Of a stretch of 54,734 bases of DNA, positions 1 through 10,609 are shown in pieces. Both the position numbers and the translations under genes were made by a program. This DNA is from Providencia heimbachae ATCC 35613 (GTDB lineage Bacteria; Pseudomonadota; Gammaproteobacteria; Enterobacterales; Enterobacteriaceae), in assembly GCF_001655055.1 (NCBI RefSeq), contig NZ_LXEW01000019.1, positions 1 to 54,734 on the forward strand. Reading direction: 5' to 3'. The first letter of the stretch is position 1. The number at the start of each line of letters is the position of its first letter. The notes beneath the pieces are model-generated. The model was not told the DNA's origin. It searched no databases and saw nothing but the letters and a program-made list of their open reading frames with translations.

Positions 1-83
1 TGAGACCCTAGCAACGTAGATAACTACGTGACTAGGGCGAATGAGCGTAGCCAACGCCCCTGTAACTCGAAGAATGACGGGGA
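1..83 (+). repeat. ERIC element, left end cut by window edge
   Basis: The sequence has the core of an ERIC (IRU) element: a dyad around a short stem (CCCTAG / CTAGGG), the motif GTGACTAGGG followed by AATGAGCGTAGCCAACGC, and the terminal tract ending in GAATGACGGGG. It lies directly downstream of the ygiD stop codon. The other half lies outside the window. Similar copies occur near 1036 and 2324. Confidence 0.75.
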
Positions 84-887
84 TTAGCCGATGATAATGG
101 ACATCATACTCAGTGATGCCGAAACAATTCCCTCGATCGGCGTCGCTATAGGTTCTTCTCCATCCCACGTACCCAATATAGGCAAAATTGGCAAAAAATG
201 TTCAGGTGATGGATTCGATAACTGACCATCTTCTCGCTCTAAGCCATCCGTCAAAGGATGTGGTATTTCATGGCTGCGCAAATTGTCATAAACAAATTGC
301 TCAAATGAAATTGCCCATGGATATGGTTCAGCGTCTGCGTTTTGCCAGTTCATCGCTCTTAGGTTATGAACCACATTACCACTGCCCATAATCAATACCC
401 CTTCTTCTCGCAAAACTGCCAATTTTTGGCCTAATTCATGGTGCCATACAGCAGGCTTTGTACCATCAATACTGAGTTGAATTACTGGGATATCCGCTTT
501 TGGGTACATACGAACTAATATTTCCCATGTCCCATGATCGAGCCCCCACTCCTGTTCATCAAAATGAATAGGTTCTGGCGCAAGTATTTTAGCGACTTTC
601 TTCGCCAACTCGGGTGAGCCTGGCGCAGGATACTGAATTTGGTAAAGTTCATCAGGAAAACCACCAAAATCATGAATTGTTTTTGGTTTTAGCATCGAAG
701 TGACCGCAGTTCCACGTGTATACCAGTGCGCAGAAATCACTAAGATAGCTTTTGGCCGAGGTAATGTTTTACCTAACGTTTCCCATGCTTTCGTGTAAGG
801 ATTATCAGCAATTGCATTCATCGGGCTACCGTGGCCGATAAAAATCGCAGGCATTCTATTTAATTGTTCAAAGGTATTCATTGACAT
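84..887 (-). CDS. ygiD: 4,5-DOPA-extradiol-type dioxygenase YgiD
   Basis: This is a 267-residue member of the LigB/DODA family of class III extradiol ring-cleavage dioxygenases, cytosolic and metal-dependent. E. coli YgiD opens the ring of L-DOPA in vitro; its physiological substrate is not clear. The N-terminal FIGHGSP motif holds H19, and SAHWY (H54), HDFGGFP (H72), GLDHGTW (H118) and GSGNVVHNL (H174) carry the conserved histidines, some of which form the metal site. Length agrees with the E. coli protein. The gene stands alone between an ERIC element and the ribB terminator. Two starts are possible (M1 or M3); the ribosome-binding site is weak for both. Confidence 0.9.
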   Translation of the reverse strand: MSMNTFEQLNRMPAIFIGHGSPMNAIADNPYTKAWETLGKTLPRPKAILVISAHWYTRGTAVTSMLKPKTIHDFGGFPDELYQIQYPAPGSPELAKKVAKILAPEPIHFDEQEWGLDHGTWEILVRMYPKADIPVIQLSIDGTKPAVWHHELGQKLAVLREEGVLIMGSGNVVHNLRAMNWQNADAEPYPWAISFEQFVYDNLRSHEIPHPLTDGLEREDGQLSNPSPEHFLPILPILGTWDGEEPIATPIEGIVSASLSMMSIIIG

Positions 888-990
888 GATAGTTCACACT
901 CCACTCAAAACTGATTCTATTATCAGCATACGCTTTTTAACGTAAAATACAGTGGGGTAAAGATGAGTATGATCATCAAAAAAACTGAAA

Positions 991-1020
991 AGGCCACAAA
1001 GGTGTGCAACTCTGTGGCCT
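991..1020 (-). terminator. Rho-independent terminator of ribB
   Basis: An 8-bp perfect stem (AGGCCACA at 991-998, TGTGGCCT at 1013-1020) is followed on the minus strand by TTTT and then a second T run (about 979-990). It reads in the direction of ribB, although an ERIC element separates it from the ribB stop codon. Confidence 0.75.
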
Positions 1021-1035
1021 CGAATTATTTTGTTT

Positions 1036-1159
1036 TACCCGTCATTCTTCAAGCCGCAGGGTTGTTGACCACGTTCAGCTACCCGGATCACATAGTTTAC
1101 CTATGTTCATCGGGCTATCTTCACTTGCCGCCTACCTGCATCTCGAATTATTTTGGGTA
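1036..1159. repeat. Complete ERIC element (124 bp)
   Basis: It is bounded by TACCC at 1036 and GGGTA ending at 1159, close to the 127-bp canonical ERIC length. It contains the characteristic ends CCGTCATTCTTCAAG and CTCGAATTATTTTGGGTA and an imperfect internal dyad. It lies between the ribB stop codon and the ribB terminator, so it would be transcribed as part of the ribB 3' untranslated region. Small open frames across it are not genes. Confidence 0.85.
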
Positions 1160-1210
1160 TATATGCGAAACGTCTTTATGCTATCTATTTGAAATATGAC
1201 GAGGAAAATT

Positions 1211-1864
1211 CTAGCTCGCTTTCTTTTCGGTTTGTAGACGATAATTGACTAAATCTTCAATCGTAACAACCGTTAAGCCATGCTCTCTTCCGAATGCAAC
1301 GACATCCGGAGTGCGAGCCATTGAACCATCTTCGTTAGTCAATTCACACAATACACCTGCGGGTTTGAAACCTGCCATCGACGCTAAATCAATTGAAGCT
1401 TCTGTATGGCCACGGCGTGCTAATACACCACCTTCACGGCCACGCAATGGGAACACGTGACCTGGGCGATTGATATCAGCTGGTACGGCATTATCAGCAA
1501 TTGCGGTATGAATGGTTGTGGTTCGGTCAGCGGCTGAAACCCCAGTTGTCACACCTTTTGCTGCCTCAATAGTGACAGTAAATGCGGTTTGATTTTGGCT
1601 AGTGTTATTCTCCACCATCATCGGGATATCAAGTTGCTTACGTCGCTCTTCAGTAATACATAAGCAAACAATGCCACTGCTATAACGAATGGTGAAAGCC
1701 ATTTGCTCAGTTGTCATTGTTTCTGCTGCAAAAATCAGATCGCCTTCATTCTCACGATCTTCATCATCAAGGACAAGAATACCTTTGCCTTGGCGTAATG
1801 CTTCAATTGCATTTTCAACACGTTCGATTGGATTACCGAATTCGGAAAGTAGCGTATGATCCAT
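1211..1864 (-). CDS. ribB: 3,4-dihydroxy-2-butanone-4-phosphate synthase
   Basis: RibB converts ribulose 5-phosphate to 3,4-dihydroxy-2-butanone 4-phosphate plus formate, supplying the four-carbon unit of riboflavin. The 217-residue length matches the monofunctional enterobacterial enzyme (no GTP cyclohydrolase II domain). The acidic metal-binding motif [10 protein letters not shown] spans residues 33-42, and H136 and H153 lie in the conserved RPGHVFPL and RRGHTEAS segments of the active site. The start is preceded by AGAGG at a suitable distance. An FMN riboswitch and promoter lie upstream, so the gene should be repressed when flavin is abundant. Confidence 0.97.
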   Translation of the reverse strand: MDHTLLSEFGNPIERVENAIEALRQGKGILVLDDEDRENEGDLIFAAETMTTEQMAFTIRYSSGIVCLCITEERRKQLDIPMMVENNTSQNQTAFTVTIEAAKGVTTGVSAADRTTTIHTAIADNAVPADINRPGHVFPLRGREGGVLARRGHTEASIDLASMAGFKPAGVLCELTNEDGSMARTPDVVAFGREHGLTVVTIEDLVNYRLQTEKKAS

Positions 1865-2025
1865 GGTAAAAACCTCTTAAATAGTAATTAACTAGTTACC
1901 AGAATCAAGGCAGTCTTAGGAGTACGAGAAATGATGAATAGATAAATAGCCAATAATGCCATTCATAAATTCAGGTATGCAGAACAATATTGCGCCAACT
2001 GGCACAAACATGCAGATACAGTTAA

Positions 2026-2168
2026 TTCTCTCCCATCCGGACTATAACCGTCGGCTCCAGATTCACACTGGATCTGCTGACCTTTACCACCAAAATGATA
2101 AAGCGCTCGCGGGCTTCATGCGTGATGCATGTTACCGCCGGTGGGGACTTACACCCCGCCCTGAGATA
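2026..2168 (-). ncRNA. FMN riboswitch (RFN element)
   Basis: Read on the minus strand, the segment begins with the conserved TATCTCAGGGCGGGG followed by GTAAGTCCCCACCGGCGG, contains the AGCCCGCGAGCG block, and closes with GACGGTTATAGTCCGGATGGGAGAG. These are the signature blocks of the RFN element that binds FMN. It precedes ribB, as in other enterobacteria. About 160 nt separate its end from the ribB start, enough for an expression platform, but I did not identify the switching helices. Confidence 0.95.
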
Positions 2169-2177
2169 AACGCGATC

Positions 2178-2206
2178 AATATAACGCCAATAATTAGCCA
2201 GTGCAA
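2178..2206 (-). promoter_or_regulatory. Sigma-70-type promoter of ribB
   Basis: On the minus strand a -35 TTGCAC (2206-2201) is separated by 17 bp from a -10 TATATT (2183-2178). Transcription would begin near 2171, a few bases before the riboswitch, which is the expected arrangement. Confidence 0.6.
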
Positions 2207-2286
2207 CGATCAAAACCAATATTGGCGAGCGACTCACACTTTTCGTCAATAAAAACAATATGTAAGAAAAGGGGAATTAAAATTTT

Positions 2287-2580
2287 GCGACTTGAAGTAT
2301 GACAAAAAAACTTCATCAACGCATATTTCCTAAATAATTCAAGTTGTCGCAAGGCGGCAAGGGAAGATAACCCTAGGAGCATACACAAGTCTGTGACTAG
2401 GGTAGCTGAGCGCAGCTAACGCAGCAACGACTTGAAGTATGACAAAAAAACTTCATCAACGCATATTTCCTAAATAATTCAAGTTGTAGCAAGGCAGCAA
2501 GGGAAGATAACCCTAGGAGCATACACAAGTATGTGACTAGGGTAGCTAACGCAGCAACGGCTTGAAGTATGACGGAAATA
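2287..2580. repeat. Tandemly duplicated ERIC elements
   Basis: Two ERIC copies (about 2324-2443 and 2464-2580) lie head to tail, preceded by the 3' tail of a third (2287-2303). The motif CTTGAAGTATGAC recurs at 2291, 2431 and 2561, giving periods of 140 and 130 bp. The copies differ by a few substitutions. The second copy lacks ten bases between two AGCT words (GAGCGCAGCT in the first). The core motifs GTGACTAGGG and CCCTAGGAGCATACAC match ERIC. The array fills the space between the ribB promoter and ubiK. Confidence 0.85.
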
Positions 2581-2654
2581 AAGAGGTTTATTCATTGCCC
2601 TGCAAGTATTACACTACAAGCAACTATTTTTCCTAAAATTTAAGGGCCCGCGAA

Positions 2655-2933
2655 ATGCTCGATCCGAAAAAACTTGAACAAGTAGCACGTCAAATCCAAG
2701 GTGCTTTACCACAAGGTGTCCGTGATTTAGGTGAAGACTTTGATAAAAAGCTACGCTCGCTTTTACAATCACAACTTGGCAAATTAGATTTAGTCAGCCG
2801 TGAAGAATTTGATATTCAGACTCAAGTTTTGCTACGCACTCGCGAAAAACTGATGCAAATGGAACAACGCGTCAGCGCCCTAGAAGCTCGCTTTACTGAT
2901 GAGAATAGCGCTGAAGAAAAATCCACTGATTGA
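2655..2933 (+). CDS. ubiK: Ubiquinone biosynthesis accessory factor UbiK
   Basis: This 92-residue protein (formerly YqiC/BMFP family) helps the Ubi complex in aerobic ubiquinone synthesis, partnering UbiJ and binding lipids. The N-terminal half is an amphipathic helical segment, and the C-terminal part (about residues 55-85) is a coiled coil with heptad-like hydrophobic spacing ([15 protein letters not shown]). The gene is monocistronic, with a terminator 38 bp past its stop codon and convergent hldE beyond. Tandem ERIC elements lie just upstream. I see no clear promoter, but the ATG follows a G-rich GGGCCCGCG tract. Confidence 0.9.
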   Translation: MLDPKKLEQVARQIQGALPQGVRDLGEDFDKKLRSLLQSQLGKLDLVSREEFDIQTQVLLRTREKLMQMEQRVSALEARFTDENSAEEKSTD

Positions 2934-2967
2934 TTTGCAGCCAGACAATCGGGCTCTGATAGAGAAT

Positions 2968-2995
2968 AAAAAGCCTGCTATTCGCAGGCTTTATT
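2968..2995. terminator. Bidirectional terminator between ubiK and hldE
   Basis: An 8-bp stem (AAGCCTGC at 2971-2978, GCAGGCTT at 2984-2991) with a 5-nt loop has TTTATT on the plus side and a run of T on the minus side. It separates the convergent genes ubiK and hldE. Confidence 0.8.
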
Positions 2996-3021
2996 AACAT
3001 TAATAGAATATTGAAAGTCGA

Positions 3022-4449
3022 TTAACTAGTTTTCATAATATTTTTAATGATATTGGTTGTGGAAATACCATCTTCAAAGTTAAGCACTTTCACTTCGCCA
3101 CCAGCAGCCCATACTTCTGTACTGCCCGCGATATCTTCAGGACGATAATCACCCCCTTTCACTAGGATATCAGGCAAAACTTCAGCGATTAAACGTTGGG
3201 GCGTATCTTCTTCAAATGGCACAACCCAATCAACAGCACCTAATGCACCCAGTACGATCATTCGTTGCTCTAATGGGTTAACAGGACGTGTTTCCCCTTT
3301 TAAGCGACGAGTGGATGCATCACTATTTACCGCAACAATGAGCCGATCCCCAAGCTTACGTGCATTTGCGAGATACGATACATGGCCTGCATGCAAAATA
3401 TCAAAACAGCCATTGGTCATAACAACACGCTCACCACGCTGCCTTGCATTCGCGACGGCTTGTTTTAATTGGCTTTCACTCATTACACCAAAGCCAGTGT
3501 CTGCTCGCCCACGGATAGCGTTTTCTAATTCAATTGGTGAAACGGTTGAAGTACCAAGCTTACCAACCACGACACCCGCAGCTGCGTTGGCTAATGCACA
3601 AGCTTCATGTAATGGACGACCTGATGCGATTGACGCTGCTAATACACCAATAACGGTATCCCCCGCCCCCGTCACATCAAACACTTCTTGCGCTTGGGTC
3701 GGTAAATGTAAAGGAGCTTCATCACGACGAATCAAGCTCATGCCTTGTTCCGAGCGAGTGATCAGTAACGCGGTAAGATCCAAGGTTTTAAGCAATTGCA
3801 TGCCTTTTTCTTCAACATCTTGGTTATCTTTACAGCGACCGACAACAGCTTCGAATTCTGACATGTTAGGTGTCAGCAATGTTGCACCACGATAACGTTC
3901 GAAATTATTGCCTTTCGGGTCGATCAAAACCGGTACTCCGGCTTTATTGGCAAGTGCAATCATTTTCTCGACGTGGGTCAGTGCCCCTTTTGCATAATCA
4001 GAAAGCACCAGCGCGCCAATATGTGGCAAAGCTTGCTCGATACGTTCTAAGACAGGTTGAACATCAACATTTTCAAAACCTTCTTCAAAATCGAGGCGAA
4101 TAAGTTGCTGATTACGAGACAAAACACGTAATTTTGTAATCGTTGGATGAGTTGGAATAGCCACAAAATCACAACGGACTTTAACGGTATTTAAGTTCTC
4201 TGTCAGAGCTTTAGCTGCATCATCAATACCCGTTAGCCCAACAAGGCGAGAATTTGCACCTAATGATGCAATATTCATTGCCACGTTAGCTGCGCCACCG
4301 GGACGCTCTTCAACCATAGTGACTTTCACAACCGGAACCGGAGCTTCAGGTGAAATTCGATTTGTAGGGCCATGCCAGTAGCGGTCTAACATGACATCAC
4401 CCACCACTAATACACCTGCTTGCTTATAATCAGGAAGTGTTACTTTCAT
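3022..4449 (-). CDS. hldE: Bifunctional heptose 7-phosphate kinase / heptose 1-phosphate adenylyltransferase
   Basis: HldE acts twice in making ADP-L-glycero-D-manno-heptose for the lipopolysaccharide inner core. The N-terminal ribokinase-like domain (about residues 1-318) phosphorylates D-glycero-D-manno-heptose 7-phosphate and shows the PfkB motif with GAGDT. The C-terminal domain (about 340-475) transfers AMP and carries [11 protein letters not shown] with the HxGH nucleotidyltransferase signature. The 475-residue length matches E. coli. It follows glnE after 135 bp, as in the E. coli ygiF-glnE-hldE order. Confidence 0.96.
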   Translation of the reverse strand: MKVTLPDYKQAGVLVVGDVMLDRYWHGPTNRISPEAPVPVVKVTMVEERPGGAANVAMNIASLGANSRLVGLTGIDDAAKALTENLNTVKVRCDFVAIPTHPTITKLRVLSRNQQLIRLDFEEGFENVDVQPVLERIEQALPHIGALVLSDYAKGALTHVEKMIALANKAGVPVLIDPKGNNFERYRGATLLTPNMSEFEAVVGRCKDNQDVEEKGMQLLKTLDLTALLITRSEQGMSLIRRDEAPLHLPTQAQEVFDVTGAGDTVIGVLAASIASGRPLHEACALANAAAGVVVGKLGTSTVSPIELENAIRGRADTGFGVMSESQLKQAVANARQRGERVVMTNGCFDILHAGHVSYLANARKLGDRLIVAVNSDASTRRLKGETRPVNPLEQRMIVLGALGAVDWVVPFEEDTPQRLIAEVLPDILVKGGDYRPEDIAGSTEVWAAGGEVKVLNFEDGISTTNIIKNIMKTS

Positions 4450-4584
4450 CCCGTGCTCCAGTTTTTAAAAAGAAATCTGATAATCATTGATACCAATACT
4501 AGCATATTGCATCGCATCAGCTAAATAATTCAGATCGGGCTATTTTCCCTATAATTCAAATTACTGTGAACAGATATGATACAA

Positions 4585-7437
4585 CTAAAGAGTGTTACCT
4601 AGATAATGCTCCCAGCTATCGAGTACCTGTTTTCGCTCACTTGAAAAACGGCTAATATCAACTCGGCTTGGTAACGACTGCAATGCAAGATGATGTAACT
4701 CATCACGCATCGTCACATAGGTTTCGGTTAATGCATTTGCTTCGGATTCTGGCATAAAGTCATACTGAGCTATCAGCTCAAAAATACGTACATTATCCGA
4801 CCAACGAGTAAGTACATCATTTTGTGATGAAAAACGTAACACTAAATACTGTGCAATAAACTCAATATCCGTGATACCACCGGGGTCTGTTTTTAGATCA
4901 AACTGGGTAATTTCATGACTACCAAGGTGTTGATGCATTTTTAAGCGCATATCGCGGACTTGCTGGCGTAGTAATTCTGGGTCACGTTCAATGCATAACG
5001 TTTCATGACGAATTTGTGCAAATTTTTGCTGTAACTCTGCGTCACCAAATACCATGCGAGCTCGAATAAGGGCTTGATGCTCCCATGTCCATGCATCTTT
5101 TTTCTGATATTCATCAAAAGACTGAATCGTGCTGACCAGCATGCCTGATTCACCTGATGGCCTTAAGCGGGCATCCACTTCATACAAAACGCCAGAGGTC
5201 GTTCGCGTGCTGAAAAGATGAATAATCCGCTGAGCAACACGCAAATAGAATTGCCATGCATCAATGGAGCGCTCGCCATTGGTCATCACATTCATCGGGC
5301 AATCAAACAAAAAAACCAAATCAAGATCGGAACTGTATCCAAGTTCCCAGCCGCCAAGCTTCCCATAACCCAAGACGGCAAAACCGTATTGTTTTTCATC
5401 TTGCTGTAATAAATGAGCGGGTTCACCATAACGTTTCACCACCTTTTGCCAAGCTTGGTGTACCACTGCATCAATAATAGCTTCGGCGAGATAAGTTAAG
5501 TGATCGCTCACTTTCATCACAGGCAAAATGCCCGAAATATCTTCAGCGGCTATACGTAATAATTGGGCTTGTTTAAATTGACGAAGTGCTTCAAGTTGCT
5601 GTTCTTCATCATCTTCAGGCACTCGCATTAAATATTGGCGCAATTCATCACGATAAGCAGTTAAAGGCAGAGGCTGGTAGAGGGATTGCGGATCGAGTAA
5701 TTCATCTAACAATAAAGGATGACGAGCCAATTGCTCCGCTATCATCGGCGATGCCGCACATAAGCGAATAACGTGTGTTAAGACTTCATCAAATTCGAGC
5801 ATAAGCTCAAGGTATGTGGTTCTACTCACGATGCTAAGCAATAATGGCGTCATACGCTCAATAACTTGCCCTGCATCTTCCCGCTCACCGACTTTAGCTA
5901 ATAATTTTGGCATTAAATCATCAAGGACATCGCGCCCTCTAGGACCAATGGTGCGCTTATTTAAGTCATGGCGAAACATCAAAATAGCGTGAATAATTTT
6001 TTGCGCAATTGCTTCACTATTTGAAGGCAAGTAATGGGCTAATTCTTCTTTAGATAATTCACTTTGCCATAAGGTAATGTAAATTTCGTCAAGTTCACCG
6101 GTTGTATCCTCATCATCATCCTGACCAATTTGTTCCGTAAAAATATGATGAACCGCAGTCATTTTTTGCGCTAATACACAGTGAAAATCTAACCAACTCG
6201 CAAACCCCATCCCCCATGCTAAACGGGCTTGATTAAGGGTATCGTCGGGTAGTGTTTGAGTTTGTTGGTCGTCGATACTTTGCAATAAATTTTCTATGCG
6301 CCGTAAAAAAAGATAGCTTTCTTCTAGCGTATCGACTTGTTCTATCGGCAATAAAGCCAACTCGCGAATGCCTTGAAAAGTTAAAAATAAAGATTGTGAC
6401 TGCAGCGCGGGCTCTCGACCACCGCGAATGAGTTGAAATACTTGCGAAATAAACTCAATTTCACGAATACCACCGGCGCCTAGCTTAATATTATTCACTA
6501 AACCACGGCGTCTAACTTCCCGTTCAATCATATTTTTCATATTGCGCAGTGATTGGATCACACTGAAATCAATATAGCGACGATAAACAAACGGACGCAG
6601 TAATTTACGCAGCGTGTCGGCATAATTTAGGCTGTCGGGACCCATAATGCGGGCTTTCACCATCGCATAGCGTTCCCAATCGCGTCCTTGTTCTTGATAG
6701 TAATCTTCAAGCGCTGAAAAACTAAAGACCAACGGACCGCTATCACCAAAAGGACGCAAGCGCATGTCGACCCGATAGACAAAACCATGAACTGTCACTT
6801 GGTCAAGAACACGAATTAATTTTTGCCCTAAGCGAGTAAAAAATTGTGCATTGTCTAGCGCTTTACGACCCCCTTTTGTCACCCCATTTTCAGGGTAAGC
6901 AAAAATCAAATCGATATCGGATGAAAAATTCAGCTCTCGCCCACCTAATTTTCCCATCCCAAGCACGAGTAAAGGCTGTGGATTCCCCTCGCTATCACAA
7001 GGAGTACCCCATGAATGACAACACTCTTTGTACAACCAATTTCTTGCCGCCACAATCAAGCTTTCAGCAAGCTCACTAAGTTGTAAAATAGTCTCTTTTT
7101 GTGTGCAAAGTGCTAAAAACTGCATCCATGCCGCGCGTACTAACATTTGATGGCGAAAAGTGCGCAATACCTGCATAAGATGTTCTTCATTGGTTACCGA
7201 TGAAATATCCTTTGCCAACCAATCTGCATAATGTCGCCACTCATCAGGCTTCGGCACTAAAACGCGAATATTCTCTAAAAATCGAGAGTGTGCTAAAACC
7301 TGCTTAAGTGAAAAGTCACTAAATGCCAAAAATTGAATTTCTTGCTCACTCAGTGGCAGTAAATCGCTCCCTTGCTCAGTTAGCTGACTTAAAACTCGCT
7401 CACGTTGAATTTGCAGATAATCAGGAAAAGGATGCAT
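4585..7437 (-). CDS. glnE: Bifunctional glutamine synthetase adenylyltransferase/adenylyl-removing enzyme
   Basis: GlnE attaches AMP to glutamine synthetase and removes it in response to PII status and glutamine, tuning nitrogen assimilation. The 950 residues hold two nucleotidyltransferase domains: the N-terminal deadenylylase with GMGKLGG and SSDIDLIF (about residues 158-180), and the C-terminal adenylylase with GYGKLGG and SSDLDLVF (about 700-720). A PII-uridylyltransferase-like helical domain follows each. Highly conserved blocks such as [11 protein letters not shown] and [10 protein letters not shown] are intact. It starts 11 bp after ygiF, so the two are probably cotranscribed. Confidence 0.96.
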   Translation of the reverse strand: MHPFPDYLQIQRERVLSQLTEQGSDLLPLSEQEIQFLAFSDFSLKQVLAHSRFLENIRVLVPKPDEWRHYADWLAKDISSVTNEEHLMQVLRTFRHQMLVRAAWMQFLALCTQKETILQLSELAESLIVAARNWLYKECCHSWGTPCDSEGNPQPLLVLGMGKLGGRELNFSSDIDLIFAYPENGVTKGGRKALDNAQFFTRLGQKLIRVLDQVTVHGFVYRVDMRLRPFGDSGPLVFSFSALEDYYQEQGRDWERYAMVKARIMGPDSLNYADTLRKLLRPFVYRRYIDFSVIQSLRNMKNMIEREVRRRGLVNNIKLGAGGIREIEFISQVFQLIRGGREPALQSQSLFLTFQGIRELALLPIEQVDTLEESYLFLRRIENLLQSIDDQQTQTLPDDTLNQARLAWGMGFASWLDFHCVLAQKMTAVHHIFTEQIGQDDDEDTTGELDEIYITLWQSELSKEELAHYLPSNSEAIAQKIIHAILMFRHDLNKRTIGPRGRDVLDDLMPKLLAKVGEREDAGQVIERMTPLLLSIVSRTTYLELMLEFDEVLTHVIRLCAASPMIAEQLARHPLLLDELLDPQSLYQPLPLTAYRDELRQYLMRVPEDDEEQQLEALRQFKQAQLLRIAAEDISGILPVMKVSDHLTYLAEAIIDAVVHQAWQKVVKRYGEPAHLLQQDEKQYGFAVLGYGKLGGWELGYSSDLDLVFLFDCPMNVMTNGERSIDAWQFYLRVAQRIIHLFSTRTTSGVLYEVDARLRPSGESGMLVSTIQSFDEYQKKDAWTWEHQALIRARMVFGDAELQQKFAQIRHETLCIERDPELLRQQVRDMRLKMHQHLGSHEITQFDLKTDPGGITDIEFIAQYLVLRFSSQNDVLTRWSDNVRIFELIAQYDFMPESEANALTETYVTMRDELHHLALQSLPSRVDISRFSSERKQVLDSWEHYLGNTL

Positions 7438-7448
7438 ATCATCAAACC

Positions 7449-8411
7449 TTATTGAACATCAGAATACGTTAAAGCGGTTAACCACTGAATAAAGGCTAAT
7501 TTGCACTTTAACCACTGGCTACTGTAGCAAAATGTATCCGCACTGATAGTTTCATTGGCAATATCCAAGCGCAGTTGTTCAAGGGGAGTATCGTGAACGA
7601 AATGAGGGGCTGAATTTTGATAGTGAACTAAAAATGCCTGTACAAATCGTAAAAACTCACTAAAACCTTGGCGTGCACCCTTACCATCAGCTAACCAATA
7701 TTCTTCATGCTGCTGACACAATAATTGCATGTGAGTTAACGATTTTTCAATCGGTTGTTGCTCATAATCAAATACAGATTCAGGTTGAATTAACGGTAGT
7801 TTTTCAGGTTCAAGTAACGAATAACCTCTCGCCGCTTTACTCGTTGATGAAAGATGTAAGCCGTCAATATCTGCAAATTTTTTAGCCAGATTCAGGACAT
7901 CAGCGACAAACCCTTTTTTCAATTCCAGCTCAAACTCTTGAATAGGAAGATCTTTTGAGCCGGCTGAAATTTCACCTTGATCAAAAACAATTTCAATTTC
8001 GCTATCTTCAAATGTGGTTATCCATTTTTCACGGGTAAAATGGGTACTAAAAAGGACTTCTAGCTCAGATTGTAACTGTGCAAGATCAGTCCCTTTCGGC
8101 CAAATATCTTCAGGAAAGGCCAATAAATTCAACTCAGGGGAATCTATATCAACATTATATTCAGGTCTTTGGTGTAATCCACCAATTGCTTGTCCAGCTG
8201 TTTTGATGGTCATTTCATAACGACCATCAAAACCACGGATCCGAAGCCCCATATCCCATTGTCGCAGTTGTCTTTGTGGCGTATCGAAGTAAATATTTGT
8301 CAGTTTACTCGGTTCGACGTGCTGATGAGAAAGTGTTGTTATACACTGGCGGACAGCATCGATAGCGGAACTCTTTACTGCCAGTTTGAGTTCGACTTCT
8401 ATGTGGCTCAT
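7449..8411 (-). CDS. ygiF: CYTH-domain inorganic triphosphatase YgiF, short form
   Basis: E. coli YgiF is a 433-residue inorganic triphosphatase with an N-terminal CYTH domain and a C-terminal CHAD domain. Here the protein is only 320 residues. The CYTH part is intact (EVELKLA at residues 4-10 is the ExExK motif; basic and acidic strands run to about residue 200). The rest is about 110 residues, much shorter than a full CHAD domain and poor in its histidines. Catalytic function is likely kept; polyphosphate binding by CHAD may be weakened or lost. It heads the ygiF-glnE unit and is divergent from ygiM. Confidence 0.85.
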   Translation of the reverse strand: MSHIEVELKLAVKSSAIDAVRQCITTLSHQHVEPSKLTNIYFDTPQRQLRQWDMGLRIRGFDGRYEMTIKTAGQAIGGLHQRPEYNVDIDSPELNLLAFPEDIWPKGTDLAQLQSELEVLFSTHFTREKWITTFEDSEIEIVFDQGEISAGSKDLPIQEFELELKKGFVADVLNLAKKFADIDGLHLSSTSKAARGYSLLEPEKLPLIQPESVFDYEQQPIEKSLTHMQLLCQQHEEYWLADGKGARQGFSEFLRFVQAFLVHYQNSAPHFVHDTPLEQLRLDIANETISADTFCYSSQWLKCKLAFIQWLTALTYSDVQ

Positions 8412-8602
8412 ACGTATCCTTATTTGATAATATCACTGTGTTCATATTACCCCAATCCACAGTGGCAGAGAAAAGAAACCGCACAGAAACCAAAAATTCT
8501 ACACATTGAGTTTCTTTTAGATGGTTATATCAAATAAAACACAAAAAAATACATAATTTAGTGAGTTCAGATAGTTCTCATTCTTGTTTCGCTAGCGGAC
8601 GC

Positions 8603-8629
8603 GTCCATGTTTAACGTTTGCACATGGAC
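8603..8629 (+). other. Hairpin in the ygiM leader
   Basis: An 8-bp perfect inverted repeat (GTCCATGT at 8603-8610, ACATGGAC at 8622-8629) with an 11-nt loop lies about 70 bp before ygiM in the divergent ygiF/ygiM intergenic region. It could be an operator or leader hairpin; no T run of terminator quality follows. Confidence 0.35.
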
Positions 8630-8695
8630 TGTTTACTCATTAGTATTTAATTAATATCACATTCATTCACCACACACAGAAAGATAATAGACACC

Positions 8696-9313
8696 ATGCG
8701 AAAAATTCCATTATTACTAATTTCAATCATGGGGCTAGGCCTATCCGTTAGCGCTCAAGCGGCAGAAAAACGTTATGTATCCGATGACTTATCAACTTAT
8801 GTACATAGCGGTCCTGGGACTAAATATCGCATAGTCGGGACTCTTAATGCAGGCGAACCCGTTGAATTAATCTCAACGGACAGCCAATTTGCACAAGTCA
8901 AAGATGAAAAAGGTAGAACTGTTTGGTTACCTGTTGAGCAATTAAGCAACGTGCCTAGCATGAAAACCAGAATTCCTGAACTTGAAGCAGAAAATCAAAA
9001 ACTTCGTCAGCAATTAGATAATATCGATAACACATGGAATACCCGTACTGCTGACATGCAACAACGTGTTGCCGATAACGACAGCATCGTGAGTCAGCTA
9101 AAAGCTGAGAATGAAAAACTCAAAAATGAATTGATTAAGTCAGGCAAAAAATTAGATATCGCAGAAGTTAACCTCGATGACCGTCGCCGTGAGCTTATTT
9201 TACAATGGTTTATGTATGGTGGTGGTGTTGCAGGTGCCGGTCTTATTTTCGGCTTGATTTTACCGCATCTTATTCCGCGCCGTAAAAAACGTAATGATCG
9301 TTGGATGAATTGA
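8696..9313 (+). CDS. ygiM: TIGR04211-family SH3 domain membrane protein YgiM
   Basis: The 205-residue protein has a cleavable signal peptide (residues 1-22, ending SAQAA), a bacterial SH3 domain (about 26-88, with the [16 protein letters not shown] start), a long coiled coil (about 92-160) and one transmembrane helix (about 170-190) followed by a basic tail RRKKR. This layout places SH3 and coiled coil in the periplasm. The family is common beside cca in enterobacteria and is thought to act at the cell envelope, but its precise role is not settled. The gene ends 10 bp before cca and probably shares its transcript. Confidence 0.88.
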   Translation: MRKIPLLLISIMGLGLSVSAQAAEKRYVSDDLSTYVHSGPGTKYRIVGTLNAGEPVELISTDSQFAQVKDEKGRTVWLPVEQLSNVPSMKTRIPELEAENQKLRQQLDNIDNTWNTRTADMQQRVADNDSIVSQLKAENEKLKNELIKSGKKLDIAEVNLDDRRRELILQWFMYGGGVAGAGLIFGLILPHLIPRRKKRNDRWMN

Positions 9314-9323
9314 GACAATTACC

Positions 9324-10568
9324 ATGAAAGTCTATCTCGTTGGTGGTGCTGTGCGTGACCAACTGCTTGGTTTGCCTATCTCAGACAGAGATTATGTGGT
9401 TGTTGGTACAACGCCAGAATCAATGCTAGCGCAAGGTTTTCAACAGGTAGGGAAGGATTTCCCCGTTTTTTTACATCCGAAAACCCATGAAGAATATGCC
9501 TTAGCAAGAACTGAACGTAAGACAGGTTCAGGCTATACCGGGTTTAGCTGTTACAGTGCGCCAGATGTCACCATTGAAGATGATTTATTACGCCGTGACC
9601 TGACTATCAATGCCATTGCTCAAGATGATAGCGGTTTCCTCGTTGACCCCCACCGTGGGGTCGATGACTTAAACAATCGGATACTGCGCCATGTTTCTGC
9701 GGCTTTTGCCGAAGATCCGTTGCGCGTCTTACGCGTTGCTCGTTTTGCTGCTCGCTATTATGAACAGGGTTTTCGTATTGCCCCCGAAACTCTAAAATTA
9801 ATGCAGTCGATGGCAATTTCAGGCGAATTATCTCATTTAACGGCAGAGCGAGTCTGGACTGAAACACAGAAAGCATTAATGTCACACTCGCCACAAGTCT
9901 ACTTCGATGTTTTACGCCAATGCGGTGCTCTTGTGATCCTCTTTCCTGAAATCGATCATTTATTTGGCGTTCCTGCCCCCGAAAAATGGCACCCTGAAAT
10001 TGATACAGGCATTCATACCCTGATGGTGATGTCGATGGTTGCGACTTTATCGGACGATGTTGATGTTCGCTTTGCGGCTCTGTGCCACGATGTCGGTAAG
10101 GGGCTAACGCCTAAAGAAGTTTGGCCTAGCCATCCCAATCACGGAGAAGCAGGAATACCTTTAATTGAGCAGCTTTGTGAACGCTTAAAAGTACCGACAA
10201 GCGCTCGCGATTTGGCGCGTCTTGTGGCTCGCTATCATGATAAAATTCATATTATTGATAAGTTAAGTGCAGCCAGCTTAATTCAAATTTTTGATGGATT
10301 AGATAGTTGGCGTAAACCCGAACGTATTTTACAGCTAAGCATTGTCAGTGAAGCGGATGCTCGAGGAAGAAAAGGACTAGAACAACAGCCTTATCCACAA
10401 GCCGAGTTTTTAAGACAAGCGTTTGCAATAGCACAAAAAGTGAGTGTAAAACCGATCGTGGAACAAGGCTTCCAAGGCCCGCTAATTCGCGAAGAACTCA
10501 CTCGTCAACGAATTAATTGTCTGGCTGATTGGCAAAAACAGCAATCTATTTTAGTCATAAAACAATAA
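9324..10568 (+). CDS. cca: CCA-adding tRNA nucleotidyltransferase
   Basis: Cca builds or repairs the 3' CCA end of tRNAs from CTP and ATP without a template. The 414-residue protein begins with [10 protein letters not shown], the class II nucleotidyltransferase signature, followed by SDRDYVVVG carrying the catalytic aspartates and by [10 protein letters not shown]. The C-terminal half holds an HD phosphohydrolase domain (HTLMV and CHDVGKG near residue 255), found in gammaproteobacterial enzymes with phosphatase activity. Length matches E. coli (412). It is followed by a strong terminator. Confidence 0.97.
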   Translation: MKVYLVGGAVRDQLLGLPISDRDYVVVGTTPESMLAQGFQQVGKDFPVFLHPKTHEEYALARTERKTGSGYTGFSCYSAPDVTIEDDLLRRDLTINAIAQDDSGFLVDPHRGVDDLNNRILRHVSAAFAEDPLRVLRVARFAARYYEQGFRIAPETLKLMQSMAISGELSHLTAERVWTETQKALMSHSPQVYFDVLRQCGALVILFPEIDHLFGVPAPEKWHPEIDTGIHTLMVMSMVATLSDDVDVRFAALCHDVGKGLTPKEVWPSHPNHGEAGIPLIEQLCERLKVPTSARDLARLVARYHDKIHIIDKLSAASLIQIFDGLDSWRKPERILQLSIVSEADARGRKGLEQQPYPQAEFLRQAFAIAQKVSVKPIVEQGFQGPLIREELTRQRINCLADWQKQQSILVIKQ

Positions 10569-10578
10569 AGACGAATGA

Positions 10579-10609
10579 GACAGGCGGCACAGCACCGCCT
10601 GTCATCTTT
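10579..10609 (+). terminator. Terminator of cca
   Basis: A 9-bp perfect GC-rich stem (GACAGGCGG at 10579-10587, CCGCCTGTC at 10595-10603) is followed by ATCTTTT. It lies 11 bp past the cca stop codon and before the convergent folB. Confidence 0.85.

Noticed and set aside
963-1199. Small open frames over the intergenic region between ygiD and ribB
   Set aside because: They consist of the terminator and ERIC sequence, and have no ribosome-binding site or protein-like composition.
1956-2388. Open frames over the ribB leader and first ERIC copy
   Set aside because: They overlap the FMN riboswitch, ribB promoter and ERIC repeat, which explain the sequence better.
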